DNA from: Streptomyces echinatus
GTDB lineage: Bacteria; Actinomycetota; Actinomycetes; Streptomycetales; Streptomycetaceae
Length of the DNA: 35,356 nucleotides
Assembly (NCBI RefSeq): GCF_014203595.1
Contig: NZ_JACHJK010000033.1
Span: forward strand, 1 to 35,356
Direction: 5' to 3'
In this document: one piece after another, positions 1 to 7,031 of the stretch
Position numbering within the stretch: the stretch's first letter is position 1
Layout of the letters: each line of letters opens with the position of its first letter
Notes under the pieces: model-generated
The model's input: the letters and a program-made list of their open reading frames with translations, nothing else
Databases searched by the model: none
Told to the model about the DNA's origin: nothing
Position numbers and translations under genes: made by a program

Positions 1-94
1 TCTGATGATCAGGACGACACGAGCCGTGTAAATCGAGAGGTTTACGCACGGTTCTGTGAGGGCCGGGGGGTGAGATTCCCCCCGGCTACTCGGC
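1..94 (+). mobile_element. 3' end of a group II intron (domains V and VI)
   Basis: Seen: positions 21-54 fold into a canonical 34-nt domain V. It has the AGC triad at 22-24, a GAGA tetraloop at 35-38 closed by C34-G39, and a two-base CG bulge at 45-46. Positions 58-91 form domain VI, a G/C-rich hairpin (62-70 with 78-86) with an unpaired A at 88 as the likely branch point. Domain V of this form occurs only in group II introns, which are retroelements encoding a reverse transcriptase/maturase. That ORF would lie to the left of the window; a TGA at 3-5 could be its stop. The exact 3' splice junction is uncertain, because no clear terminal AY is seen. It probably lies near 94/95, where the interrupted gene resumes. 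Confidence 0.88.
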
Positions 95-415
95 GCCGTT
101 GGGGTGGCTGGTTGTGATCTGCGGACGCGGCAGGTCGACGTGCGGCAGGGGCGAGAGGCCGAGGAGCGGGCCGATGAGCGTGGTGGCGTCCTGACGCCAG
201 CTGGTGCACCAGACGGGGGTGACCAGGCCAGTTCGGATCACGTGCATGAGCAGGGGGCCGTGCGCGGGGTTGAGCCAGATGGTGACCGGGTTGTCGGCGG
301 TCCGGCTGGTGGGAACGACGTCGTGGCGCGTGTGGGTCTCGGGGCCGGCTCCTTCCGCGTCCGGGAAGGGGATGAGGACGCCGTCGATGTCGAGAAGCAG
401 GTAGGGCGGGCGCAT
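86..415 (-). CDS. HAD-like protein, C-terminally truncated by the group II intron
   Basis: The 109-aa product begins with a strand followed by D9-I-D11-G-V, the HAD-superfamily motif I that carries the nucleophile and acid/base aspartates. The later HAD motifs (II to IV) are missing. The reading frame ends within intron domain VI: the stop (86-88) and the last two codons come from intron sequence. Related Streptomyces proteins, as I recall them, continue well beyond the HPNG motif at residues 104-107. A GGGAG ribosome-binding site precedes the ATG at 415. The gene is last in a minus-strand run, 30 bp after the methyltransferase. The fragment is probably inactive. Substrate is unknown; such proteins are usually annotated only as HAD-domain or hypothetical. 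Confidence 0.75.
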   Translation of the reverse strand: MRPPYLLLDIDGVLIPFPDAEGAGPETHTRHDVVPTSRTADNPVTIWLNPAHGPLLMHVIRTGLVTPVWCTSWRQDATTLIGPLLGLSPLPHVDLPRPQITTSHPNGAE

Positions 416-445
416 CGGGTTCTCCCAGGGGGCCGGGGGCTGGGG

Positions 446-1138
446 TCAGAGCTTGCGCGCGGTGATCAGCAGGGTGGTGGGCCAGAGGCCTCGGCGGGCG
501 TCGTGGAATTCCTGGACTGAGGCGAGCCAGAGACCCGCTTGTCCGAGGTGCTTCTCCCAGCGTTCGGCGTCGAACTCCCAGCGGGCGATGGGCAGGCGTG
601 TGCGGTCGGGGAGGGTGACGTAGTCGCGGCCGGGCCGGTCGTCAGTGGAAGGGCGTCTGCCGCCGCGCTGGGGGTGGGGGACGGAGAAGGCGAGGGTGCA
701 CCCGGGTTTGAGGTGCTGGGCGATGGCCGGGAGCAGAAGCTCAGGGGCGACGAGGCCGATCGCTCCGAAGACGGAATAGATCGCGTCGAAGCGCTCGTCA
801 GAGGCTTGCAGGTAGTGCAGCGCGTGTCCGGCGACGAAGGTGAGGTTGTTCAGCCGGCCGTAATGCGAGCGGGCTCGGCGGACCTGCAGGCCGACGAGGT
901 CGACGCCGGTGACGTGGCCGCCGTAGCGGGTGGCGAGGTGGGCGGCGTTGTGGCCGGGGCCGCAGCCGAGTTCCAGCAGTCGCTTGCGCCGCAGATCCGG
1001 GCCGAGGATTTCGGCGCCGGGTCCGCTGCCGGGCCGTGTGGTCCATTCCATCCGCGCGGGAACGGACAGGGGCTCTGCGGGGCTGGCCGTGGTGCGCTGG
1101 AGGGCGTGGACGTACCAGGGGGACGCCTGGGCGAGCAC
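446..1138 (-). CDS. class I SAM-dependent methyltransferase
   Basis: A 230-aa Rossmann-fold methyltransferase. Motif I is LELGCGPGH at residues 55-63, and an acidic residue at the end of strand 2 (D80 in VTGVD) is expected to bind the ribose of S-adenosylmethionine. A motif IV-like segment (DAIYSVFGAIG) follows near residue 120. Length suits a small-molecule methyltransferase. The GTG start lies one base after the TGA stop of the phosphotransferase gene, so translation is very probably coupled. The substrate cannot be read from sequence. The tight link to an APH-fold kinase suggests the two act on the same small molecule, which is inference. Confidence 0.85.
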   Translation of the reverse strand: MLAQASPWYVHALQRTTASPAEPLSVPARMEWTTRPGSGPGAEILGPDLRRKRLLELGCGPGHNAAHLATRYGGHVTGVDLVGLQVRRARSHYGRLNNLTFVAGHALHYLQASDERFDAIYSVFGAIGLVAPELLLPAIAQHLKPGCTLAFSVPHPQRGGRRPSTDDRPGRDYVTLPDRTRLPIARWEFDAERWEKHLGQAGLWLASVQEFHDARRGLWPTTLLITARKL

Positions 1139-1139
1139 G

Positions 1140-2051
1140 TCAGACCTCCAGGAGGTGGAGGACGTCGGTGAGGTGTCGGCGTACGGCCTTGATGTAGGCG
1201 GGGTCGGTGGCCGGGTCGTTGATCCAGCGGATGGACTGCTCCATGAACCACTCGACGGCCCAGACGCGGTGCCAGCCCAGCGCCCACTTCTCCGCCGGGA
1301 GCCCGCCTCGCTCGGCGAGGGCGTCGGGCGTGCCGCCCTCGGTGACGTACGTCTCCAGGAAGACGCGCAGACGTACGGGGTCGGGGTTGTCGATGGTGCC
1401 GTGCCAGCTGGCGAGGTCGAGCAGGCCGGGGCCGGTGAAGGCGCGGGCGAAGTCCAGCAGACGCCAGCCGCGCCGGCCGATGTGGAGGCTGGTGGGGTGG
1501 AACTCGGAGTGCACCCAGCCGAACGGGCCGATCGTGGCGCCGGCCGAGCGCGCTTCGGCGGCTTGGGCGATGCGGTCGAGAGCGTCCTCGATGTCGTGGG
1601 CTTCCTCCCACCGGTCCGCCTTCCGTAGGTGGCCGAGGTGTTCCAAGGCTCGCGCCGGGAGGCCGCGCAGACCTTCCTGATCGAGAACAGGCAGGGCCGC
1701 GGCCGTGCGGGTGCGGTGCAGGACCACGGCTGCGGCGGCGCCGTCGAGGTCGTCGGCTTCGCGGATGGGAGCGCCCAAGTCTTCCAGCAGCATCCCGAGC
1801 CAGCCGTCCAGGACTGCCGAGGCGTGAACGGAAGGTACGGGGACGCCGAGCGTCTTTGCCAACCGGAGTGCCTGTTCCTCCCTGTCGAAGGGCCTCCTGG
1901 CGTACTTGAAGATGGCGGTGCCGCCGTCGGTGAAGGTCAGGCGCTCGACGCCGGACATGGACCAGACGCGTACCTCCTCACGCGATGCGCAGGTGCGGTT
2001 GGCGAGGGTCAGCAGGTTGTCCAGGAGTTCGGTGTTGAGGGTCGCGTCCAT
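1140..2051 (-). CDS. APH-like phosphotransferase family protein
   Basis: A 303-aa protein with the aminoglycoside phosphotransferase/choline kinase fold. K49 (in AIFKY) and E59 resemble the kinase Lys-Glu pair. The Brenner loop is H181-S-E183-F-H-P-T-S188, and the metal-binding Asp is D200 (LLDFAR). The canonical loop is HxDxxxxN, so the catalytic Asp is replaced by Glu and the Asn by Ser. The replacement may mark a distinct subfamily, altered chemistry or loss of activity. Start: ATG at 2051 with a GGAG site seven bases upstream. It lies 81 bp after the unknown gene and one base before the methyltransferase. Antibiotic resistance is possible but nothing specific supports it. Confidence 0.8.
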   Translation of the reverse strand: MDATLNTELLDNLLTLANRTCASREEVRVWSMSGVERLTFTDGGTAIFKYARRPFDREEQALRLAKTLGVPVPSVHASAVLDGWLGMLLEDLGAPIREADDLDGAAAAVVLHRTRTAAALPVLDQEGLRGLPARALEHLGHLRKADRWEEAHDIEDALDRIAQAAEARSAGATIGPFGWVHSEFHPTSLHIGRRGWRLLDFARAFTGPGLLDLASWHGTIDNPDPVRLRVFLETYVTEGGTPDALAERGGLPAEKWALGWHRVWAVEWFMEQSIRWINDPATDPAYIKAVRRHLTDVLHLLEV

Positions 2052-2132
2052 GAAGGGCTCCAGTGCGGTGGTGGCGTCCGGGACGGGCGAGGAGTGCCTG
2101 CCCGCCCCGGGGCCTGGCGTGCGGTGCGGGTG

Positions 2133-2882
2133 CTACGCGGCAGGGCTGACGCGGTGGGCGTAGACCTGCTCGATCCAGTCGGCCTTGAAAGCCGCGAGGT
2201 CGTCCCGGAAGGCGGTCATCGAGGCACCGTAGGGGGCGACGACGCCGCCGGCCTGGTCCGGCACGGACTGGCAGCCGTGCACGAGTCGGCCGCCGAGGGC
2301 GGCGTGGGCCTTGATGGACTCGATGCGGCGGTGCTCGTTGAACCAGCCGCCGTGGTAGACCTCGTCCAACATCCCGCCCGTCTCGTCGTCCAGGTCGAAG
2401 ACGACCGAGGTGGCGGCCGGGAAGAACCAGCACGGGCCGACGTTGGAGATGTGCCCGTCCAGCTCGACCTTGTTGAGCGCCATCAGCGTGGCCGCCTCGC
2501 GCAGCATCCGAAGGTGCTCGGCGGTGAACTGGGGCAGGCCGAGGACGGCGAGGTGCTCGTCGCGGAACAGGTAGGCGTACACCTCGTAGGCGGTGGACAG
2601 CACGCGGGCGGCGTCCGAGGTGGACTCACTGTGGGCCTTGATGAAGTCCAGGGCGAGCTGCTCGACCGTGCTCTCGGCGGTTTCCTCCACATCCAGGAGC
2701 TGGGACTTGACCAGCTCCCAGTCGGCGACGAGCCAGGTGTTGGACTCGAAGCGGAAGAAGTACTCGGCCGGGTCGATGGTGATGCGCCGGCCGTCGGCCT
2801 GGATGCCCGGCAGTCGGCTCCAGCGCTCGTCGAACGCCCGGGGCAGCTCGACTGTGATGGCCGTGGTGTCGATGGTGGTCAC
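2133..2882 (-). CDS. hypothetical protein, first gene of the minus-strand run
   Basis: A 249-aa soluble protein that I do not recognise. The frame is open back to 3629, but GTG at 2882 is chosen because a GGAG site sits just upstream and the extension would overlap the divergent regulator. The sequence is mixed alpha/beta and rich in aromatic and acidic residues. There is no signal peptide or membrane segment. Visible traits are a WxxxP-like start (ERWSRLPGI), a helical middle (residues ~60-130) and a C-terminal half with GPCWFFP and HGGWFNEHRR, which could hold catalytic or metal-binding His and Cys. It leads a probable operon with the phosphotransferase and methyltransferase and is divergent from the XRE regulator. 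Confidence 0.7.
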   Translation of the reverse strand: MTTIDTTAITVELPRAFDERWSRLPGIQADGRRITIDPAEYFFRFESNTWLVADWELVKSQLLDVEETAESTVEQLALDFIKAHSESTSDAARVLSTAYEVYAYLFRDEHLAVLGLPQFTAEHLRMLREAATLMALNKVELDGHISNVGPCWFFPAATSVVFDLDDETGGMLDEVYHGGWFNEHRRIESIKAHAALGGRLVHGCQSVPDQAGGVVAPYGASMTAFRDDLAAFKADWIEQVYAHRVSPAA

Positions 2883-3071
2883 CGTGTCTCCGTCTCTGAT
2901 TGGCCGCGTTCGGGCGCAGGCATGGCTGAACCCGGAGCGGTGGTACGGAACTTCGGGGAGCCGCCCGGCCGAAGGGGGGAGCCTGGTCGCGGTGTCGGAC
3001 CGGACCGGGCGGCTGGTATTCAGTGAACAGGCCGTCACGCACAGTGGGTACGGTGAGAGGCAGTCGAAGCG

Positions 3072-3086
3072 GTATACGCGGTTTAC
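3072..3086. promoter_or_regulatory. possible operator upstream of the XRE regulator
   Basis: GTATAC-GCG-GTTTAC is an imperfect palindrome (five of six pairs) about 20 bases upstream of the regulator's GTG. It lies in the 225-bp divergent spacer shared with the unknown gene at 2133-2882. Autoregulation by the XRE protein is inferred from its position only. Confidence 0.3.
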
Positions 3087-3107
3087 AGCTCCGGAGCGGA
3101 GGCGATC

Positions 3108-4460
3108 GTGGCAGCGCAGAGAGAAACCGACTCCCGCCTGCGCGAGACCATCCAGGCGACGGGCTGCACCTACGAGGCTCTGGCGAAGGACATCCGACGT
3201 ATCGCTGCCGAGAACGGCGAGACCCTCCAGACCAACAAGTCGGCTGTCTCCCATTGGGTGAACGGCAACCGCCAGCCGACCGGCCGTACCGCCCGGTACC
3301 TCGCCGAGGCACTGTCCCGGCGAGCAGGCCGCACGGTCACCGAGACGGAGATTGGTCTCCGCGGGGGCGAGGCACCGACCGAGCAGGCTGATCCCGTCCT
3401 CGCCGCGACCGACCTGGGCCGTGCCGACGTCGAACGCCGACGCTTCCTGGCCGTGGCCGCCTTCACCGCAGCCGGCGTCGCCATGCCCCTTGCGTACGAC
3501 CACGAAGCCACGGCCCGCATGCTCCGGGCCCGCACCGGTAGCTCCCTCGTTGGTGCGGAGGACGTGGACGTCGTCCGCCAGATCACCGCAGCTTTCAGTG
3601 CCGCCGACGAGCGTCTCGGTGGCGGTCATGGGCTTACCACCGTCACCGCGTATCTCGCCGACACCGCGGCCCCCATGCTGCGCGGGCGGTTCCCGAACGA
3701 AGCCTTACGTCGGGCAGCCTTCGGAGCGGTCGCAGAACTCGCCTACCTCGCGGGCTGGAAGCACCACGATCTCGGCCAGGAAGGTGCCGCCCAGCGCTAC
3801 TACCAGGTCGGATATCAACTCGCCTGCGAAGCCGACCCGCACGGCCACGCCGCCTGCATGATGCGCGCCCTCGCCCACCAGGCCCTCAGCCTCAAGCAAC
3901 CCCACCACTGCGTCGACCTCGTCGAGGGCGCACTGACCCGCGGCCTGGGTCACGTCGACGGCCAGACCGAGGCGCTGCTTCACATCACCCATGCCCGCGC
4001 GTACGCCGCTGTGGGCGAGAAGCCCGCAGCGGCCCGCGCCCTGCTCTCCGCCGAAGACGCCCTCCTACGTGACGACGGCCCACAGCCGAGCTACTCCCGC
4101 GTCAGCGGCCCGGCCGCCGGCACCGTGGCCAGCCACACCGCCCGCACTCTGACCGATCTCGCCGACCACGTCGGCACCGAGCAACAACACCGCGATGCCC
4201 TGGTCCGCTGGGACCCCGAGAAGTACAAACGGGTCCACGCCCTCACCTACGCCGACCTCGGGGACAGTCTCGCAGCACAGGCCCGCGCTGACGAGGCCGT
4301 CGCCGCCTGGTCCCAGGCCCTGACTCTCATGGAGGGCATGACCTCTGACCGCACCCGCAAGGCGATCACCTCACTCCGCTCCACTCTCGCCGTCTACCAG
4401 CGCCGCAGGGTGCCCGGGGCGGCCGAACTGGCCCGCCGCACACGCGAAGCACTGGCCTAA
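3108..4460 (+). CDS. XRE-family regulator with C-terminal TPR-like region
   Basis: A 450-aa protein. Residues ~8-80 form an HTH domain with the recognition-helix region NKSAVSHWVNGNRQP. A hydrophobic Ala-rich stretch near residue 105-125 follows. The remainder (~150-450) is helical TPR-like sequence, for example QEGAAQRYYQVGYQLA and ADEAVAAWSQALTLM. This architecture is common among Streptomyces regulators that sense or bind proteins. The GTG start has a strong GGAGCGGAGG site at 3092-3102. It is divergent from the unknown/phosphotransferase/methyltransferase run and lies 35 bp upstream of the NUDIX gene, so it probably controls both. The ligand is unknown. Confidence 0.85.
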   Translation: MAAQRETDSRLRETIQATGCTYEALAKDIRRIAAENGETLQTNKSAVSHWVNGNRQPTGRTARYLAEALSRRAGRTVTETEIGLRGGEAPTEQADPVLAATDLGRADVERRRFLAVAAFTAAGVAMPLAYDHEATARMLRARTGSSLVGAEDVDVVRQITAAFSAADERLGGGHGLTTVTAYLADTAAPMLRGRFPNEALRRAAFGAVAELAYLAGWKHHDLGQEGAAQRYYQVGYQLACEADPHGHAACMMRALAHQALSLKQPHHCVDLVEGALTRGLGHVDGQTEALLHITHARAYAAVGEKPAAARALLSAEDALLRDDGPQPSYSRVSGPAAGTVASHTARTLTDLADHVGTEQQHRDALVRWDPEKYKRVHALTYADLGDSLAAQARADEAVAAWSQALTLMEGMTSDRTRKAITSLRSTLAVYQRRRVPGAAELARRTREALA

Positions 4461-4495
4461 GCTGCCCACCAACCGGCCGACGAAGGGACACAACC

Positions 4496-4996
4496 GTGGC
4501 TCAGCGGACAACCGACGACCACCCCAAAGCCCTCAAGCCCGCCCTCGAATCCATGACCCTGCTGGTCGCCGCCGTCATCGTCCACGACAAGGCCACCAAC
4601 CGCGTCGTCCTCCTCCAGCGCAGCCAGAACGCCAAGTTCGCCCAGGGCATGTGGGACCTCCCGGTCGGCAAGAGCGAACCCGGTGAGCCGATTACCGAGA
4701 CCGCGGTGCGCGAGCTGTACGAGGAAACCGGCCTGACAGTGAAGCCGGAGGCCCTGAAGGTGGCCCACATCATCCACGGTGCATGGGGCGTCGAAGCTCC
4801 CAACGGTTTCCTCACCGTCGTCTTCACTGCGCACGACTGGACCGGCGAACTGGAGAACCGCGAACCGCGCAAGCACGCCCAGGTCTGCTGGGTCGATGTC
4901 GCCGAGATCCCCGATGTGTTTGTGAATACCACGGCGAATGCCCTCCATCGGTACCTTGCCAATGACTCTCAGGTCTCACTCGACGGTTGGGACTGA
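4496..4996 (+). CDS. NUDIX hydrolase
   Basis: A 166-aa protein with a perfect Nudix box, GX5EX7REUXEEXGU, from G58 to L80 (E64, R72-E73, E76-E77, G79). This motif binds Mg2+ and catalyses cleavage of a nucleoside diphosphate linked to another moiety. The flanking strands (LLVAAVIVH, LPVGKSEPGEP) fit an MutT/ADP-ribose pyrophosphatase fold. Substrate is unassigned. The GTG start has an AAGGGA site at 4483-4488. It sits 35 bp after the XRE regulator on the same strand and is followed by a hairpin terminator, so the two probably form one transcript. Confidence 0.88.
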   Translation: MAQRTTDDHPKALKPALESMTLLVAAVIVHDKATNRVVLLQRSQNAKFAQGMWDLPVGKSEPGEPITETAVRELYEETGLTVKPEALKVAHIIHGAWGVEAPNGFLTVVFTAHDWTGELENREPRKHAQVCWVDVAEIPDVFVNTTANALHRYLANDSQVSLDGWD

Positions 4997-5007
4997 ATCA
5001 GCCAATC

Positions 5008-5049
5008 GGGGTGGGATTTCTTGGTTGGCCTGCCTTGAAATTCCACCCC
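5008..5049 (+). terminator. hairpin terminator after the NUDIX gene
   Basis: The 13-bp stem pairs 5008-5020 with 5037-5049, with a single G-T wobble and a 16-base loop. It begins 12 bases after the NUDIX stop. No long T run follows, as is usual in Streptomyces. Confidence 0.7.
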
Positions 5050-5091
5050 ATGTCAATGGTCTAATGCCGCCAACTTGGCACTGATGTCACG

Positions 5092-5346
5092 TTAGTCCCG
5101 AGAAAAATTTGAGGCGGGTCCGTTGCGTCTACGTGCTTCACGGTTCGGTGGCACGTTGCGCCGTCTGCCGTATCCGCCGAAGCGCCAGCCCTCGGGAGGA
5201 AGGCGGGCCAAGTCAGCGAGCATCTGTGCGGTCTGGCGCGTTTCGTAGTGGTCTTCCCCCAATATGCGACCGCGAGCCGCGAGAACTTTCTTCATTTCGG
5301 TGCGGGCTACGCCTGGGAATCCTAGGGCCGCCCACCTCGCCCCCAC
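5092..5346 (-). pseudogene. fragment of a tetratricopeptide-repeat protein
   Basis: The 84-codon frame contains MKKVLAARGRILGEDHYET followed by a helix ending ADLARL. This matches the 'L-AAR-R-LGEDHP-T' repeat of long Streptomyces TPR proteins, which often carry NB-ARC domains. Only one repeat and part of a second are present. No upstream repeats or ATPase domain are seen, and there is no convincing ribosome-binding site. Codon use is less G/C-biased at third positions than in real genes nearby. I read this as the 3' remnant of a decayed gene. Confidence 0.55.
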
Positions 5347-5464
5347 CCGCTACACCGACTGGCTCTCCTGACCGCCCCGGCCCGGCGGCCCTTCCGTCAC
5401 GCCCGCCGGGTGCGGCGGCCCGGGGCGGACGGGGACCGCGCTGTGGAGCAGGCGAGCGAGGTGG

Positions 5465-6135
5465 ATGACCGTGGATGTCTACGAGGCGGTGACGAGCCGT
5501 CGTGCGGTGCGCGGGTTCACCGGCCGGCCCGTGCCGAGGGACACGCTGGAGCGGGTGCTGTCCGCCGCGGCCTGGGCGCCGTCCGGATCGAATCTCCAGC
5601 CGTGGCGCGCCTATGTGGTGACCGGCGGGCCGCTGGCCGTACTGAAGAGGCGGGCCGGCGAGCGCGTGGCCGCGGCCGACCCCTGGGACGAGCGGGAGTA
5701 CGAGATGTACCCGGCCGCGCTGAAGTCTCCGTACCGCGAACGCCGCTCCGCCTTCGGGCACGAGCGCTACAGCGGTCTCGGCATCGAGCGCGAGGACTGG
5801 GAGGCGCGCCAGCGGGCCGCCGCCGCGAACTGGGACTGCTTCGGGGCGCCCGCCGCGCTGTTCTGCCACATCGACCGCGACATGGGCCGTCCCCAGTGGT
5901 CCGACGTCGGCATGTATCTGCAGACTGTCATGCTGCTGCTGCGCGCCGAAGGGCTGCACAGCTGCCCGCAGATGGCGTGGTCGGTGTACCGCAGGACCGT
6001 CGCGGAGATCGTGTCGCCCCGGACGGCCTCATCCTGTTCTGCGGCATGTCGATCGGGTTCGAGGACGCCACGGTGGGTTACGCCCGTACGGGCCGGGCGC
6101 CGCTCGACGAGACCGTCACCTTCGTCGAGGGGTGA
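5465..6135 (+). pseudogene. nitroreductase family protein with a frameshift
   Basis: The first frame encodes a typical FMN-dependent nitroreductase: a SRRAVRGF phosphate-binding start, then APSGSNLQPW at about residues 38-47, and later the DVGMYLQTVMLLL helix. At about 6011-6022 homology leaves this frame. The C-terminal part (PDGLILFCGMSIGFED to the stop at 6135) continues in another frame. Restoring one base near the CCCC at 6017-6020 gives VSPPDGLIL and a normal protein of about 223 aa. This is either a real inactivating deletion or a sequencing error in a G/C run. The start may be ATG 5465 or GTG 5471; the latter is better placed behind GAGGTGG. The gene is convergent with the TetR gene. 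Confidence 0.8.
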
Positions 6136-6176
6136 CCGAGGAGGGGCCGCGGGGCGCGGCCACTCGCCGGCCGCCC

Positions 6177-6199
6177 GGCGCGGTGGTCGTCACCGCGCC
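6177..6199. terminator. hairpin between nitroreductase and tetR
   Basis: GGCGCGGTG (6177-6185) pairs perfectly with CACCGCGCC (6191-6199) around a 5-base loop. It lies between convergent genes and overlaps the last codons of the TetR gene, so it could terminate transcription from either side. Confidence 0.5.
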
Positions 6200-6876
6200 C
6201 CGTAGGCCCGGAGGAACGCGGCCACCGCGCCTCTGGTCAGGCGGTCCGTCTCCGCCTCCGCCAGGGGCATCACGCCGTAGTGGGTGGTCTGGACGATCCG
6301 GTGCGCGGTCAGGGCCGAGAAGTGGCTCGCGGCGAGGGACGCGTCCCCGTGGAGGTCGAGCAGGCCGGCGTCCTCCAGATGGGTCATCGCCTCGGTGAGG
6401 GCCCGGCCGACCGGTTCCGGGCCGGCCTCCAGCCAGGCCCGGAGAACCTCGGGCGGTACGTGGTCGGCCTCCGCGTGGATGTGGCGGACCAGGGCGAAGT
6501 GGTTCGCGTAGTCGGTCATGAGCCCGGTGAAGGCGCGGGCCAGGGAGACCAGGTCGCGTTCCAGGTCGGTGGGGTGCGGCGGGCGTTCCGGGTCCAGCAC
6601 GGCGTGCAGGCGGGCCAGTTGGGCGTCGCGGACCTCGCTCGACGTCCAGGTGACGACCGCCTGGAAGAGCTGTGCCTTGCCGCCGGGGAAGTGGTTGTAC
6701 AGCGTGCGCGTGGAGACGCCGGCCGCCGCCGCGAGTGCGTCGACCGAGGCGCGCGCGTAGCCCTCGCGGCCGAAGACCGTGCACGCGGCGCTCGCGATGG
6801 CCATCTGCTTCTGCAGCTTGCGCGGTGACACCTCGCGCCGCGCCTGCTCCAGCCGGGACTCGTTCGTCTCGCCCAC
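6190..6876 (-). CDS. TetR-family transcriptional repressor
   Basis: A 228-aa protein. The N-terminal HTH spans about residues 22-68 (ASAACTVFGREGYARASVDALAAAAGVSTRTLYNHFPGGKAQLF), the classic TetR DNA-binding segment. It is followed by a helical ligand domain resembling AefR-like/TetR C-terminal domains. The GTG start has an AAGGAGG site six bases upstream. The gene is divergent from the FMN reductase/exporter operon. The paired palindromes between them make autorepression and repression of the exporter very likely. The inducer is probably a toxic or redox-active compound, which is inference. Confidence 0.9.
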   Translation of the reverse strand: MGETNESRLEQARREVSPRKLQKQMAIASAACTVFGREGYARASVDALAAAAGVSTRTLYNHFPGGKAQLFQAVVTWTSSEVRDAQLARLHAVLDPERPPHPTDLERDLVSLARAFTGLMTDYANHFALVRHIHAEADHVPPEVLRAWLEAGPEPVGRALTEAMTHLEDAGLLDLHGDASLAASHFSALTAHRIVQTTHYGVMPLAEAETDRLTRGAVAAFLRAYGAR

Positions 6877-6911
6877 GTCCGCCTCCTTCGTGACCAGCCC
6901 ACCTTAGCTGA

Positions 6912-6952
6912 AGTACAACGGGCGTTGTAATTTCTACAACGCTCGTTGTACT
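6912..6952. promoter_or_regulatory. paired TetR operators within divergent overlapping promoters
   Basis: Two palindromes share the half-sites TACAACG and CGTTGTA: 6914-6929 (centre GG) and 6935-6950 (centre CT). Their centres are 21 bp apart, two helical turns. Promoter-like hexamers are built into them: plus strand TTGTAA (6925-6930) with TGTACT (6947-6952), and minus strand TTGTAG (rc of 6934-6939) with TGTACT (rc of 6912-6917). Each pair has a 16-bp spacer. Binding here would block both genes at once. Confidence 0.8.
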
Positions 6953-7031
6953 TTGCTGGAGGGTGACCGCAGGAAGCGGCCCGCCCGCGGGGGAGATCCG
7001 CCGCAGGGATCCGTCACAGAGGGGGACAGCC

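Larger units (their letters stand above)
4997..5464. other. spacer with lower G+C content and gene debris
   Basis: A 468-bp stretch between the NUDIX gene and the nitroreductase. It holds the terminator at 5008-5049 and a TPR gene fragment at 5092-5346. Its base composition is visibly less G+C rich than its neighbours up to about 5300. It looks like a junction where genes were lost or inserted. Nothing else is seen. Confidence 0.6.

Noticed and set aside
1629..3026. Long plus-strand ORF (465 aa) opposite the phosphotransferase and unknown gene
   Set aside because: Gly/Val/Arg-rich composition typical of an antisense shadow in high-G+C DNA; real genes with motifs and ribosome-binding sites lie on the other strand.
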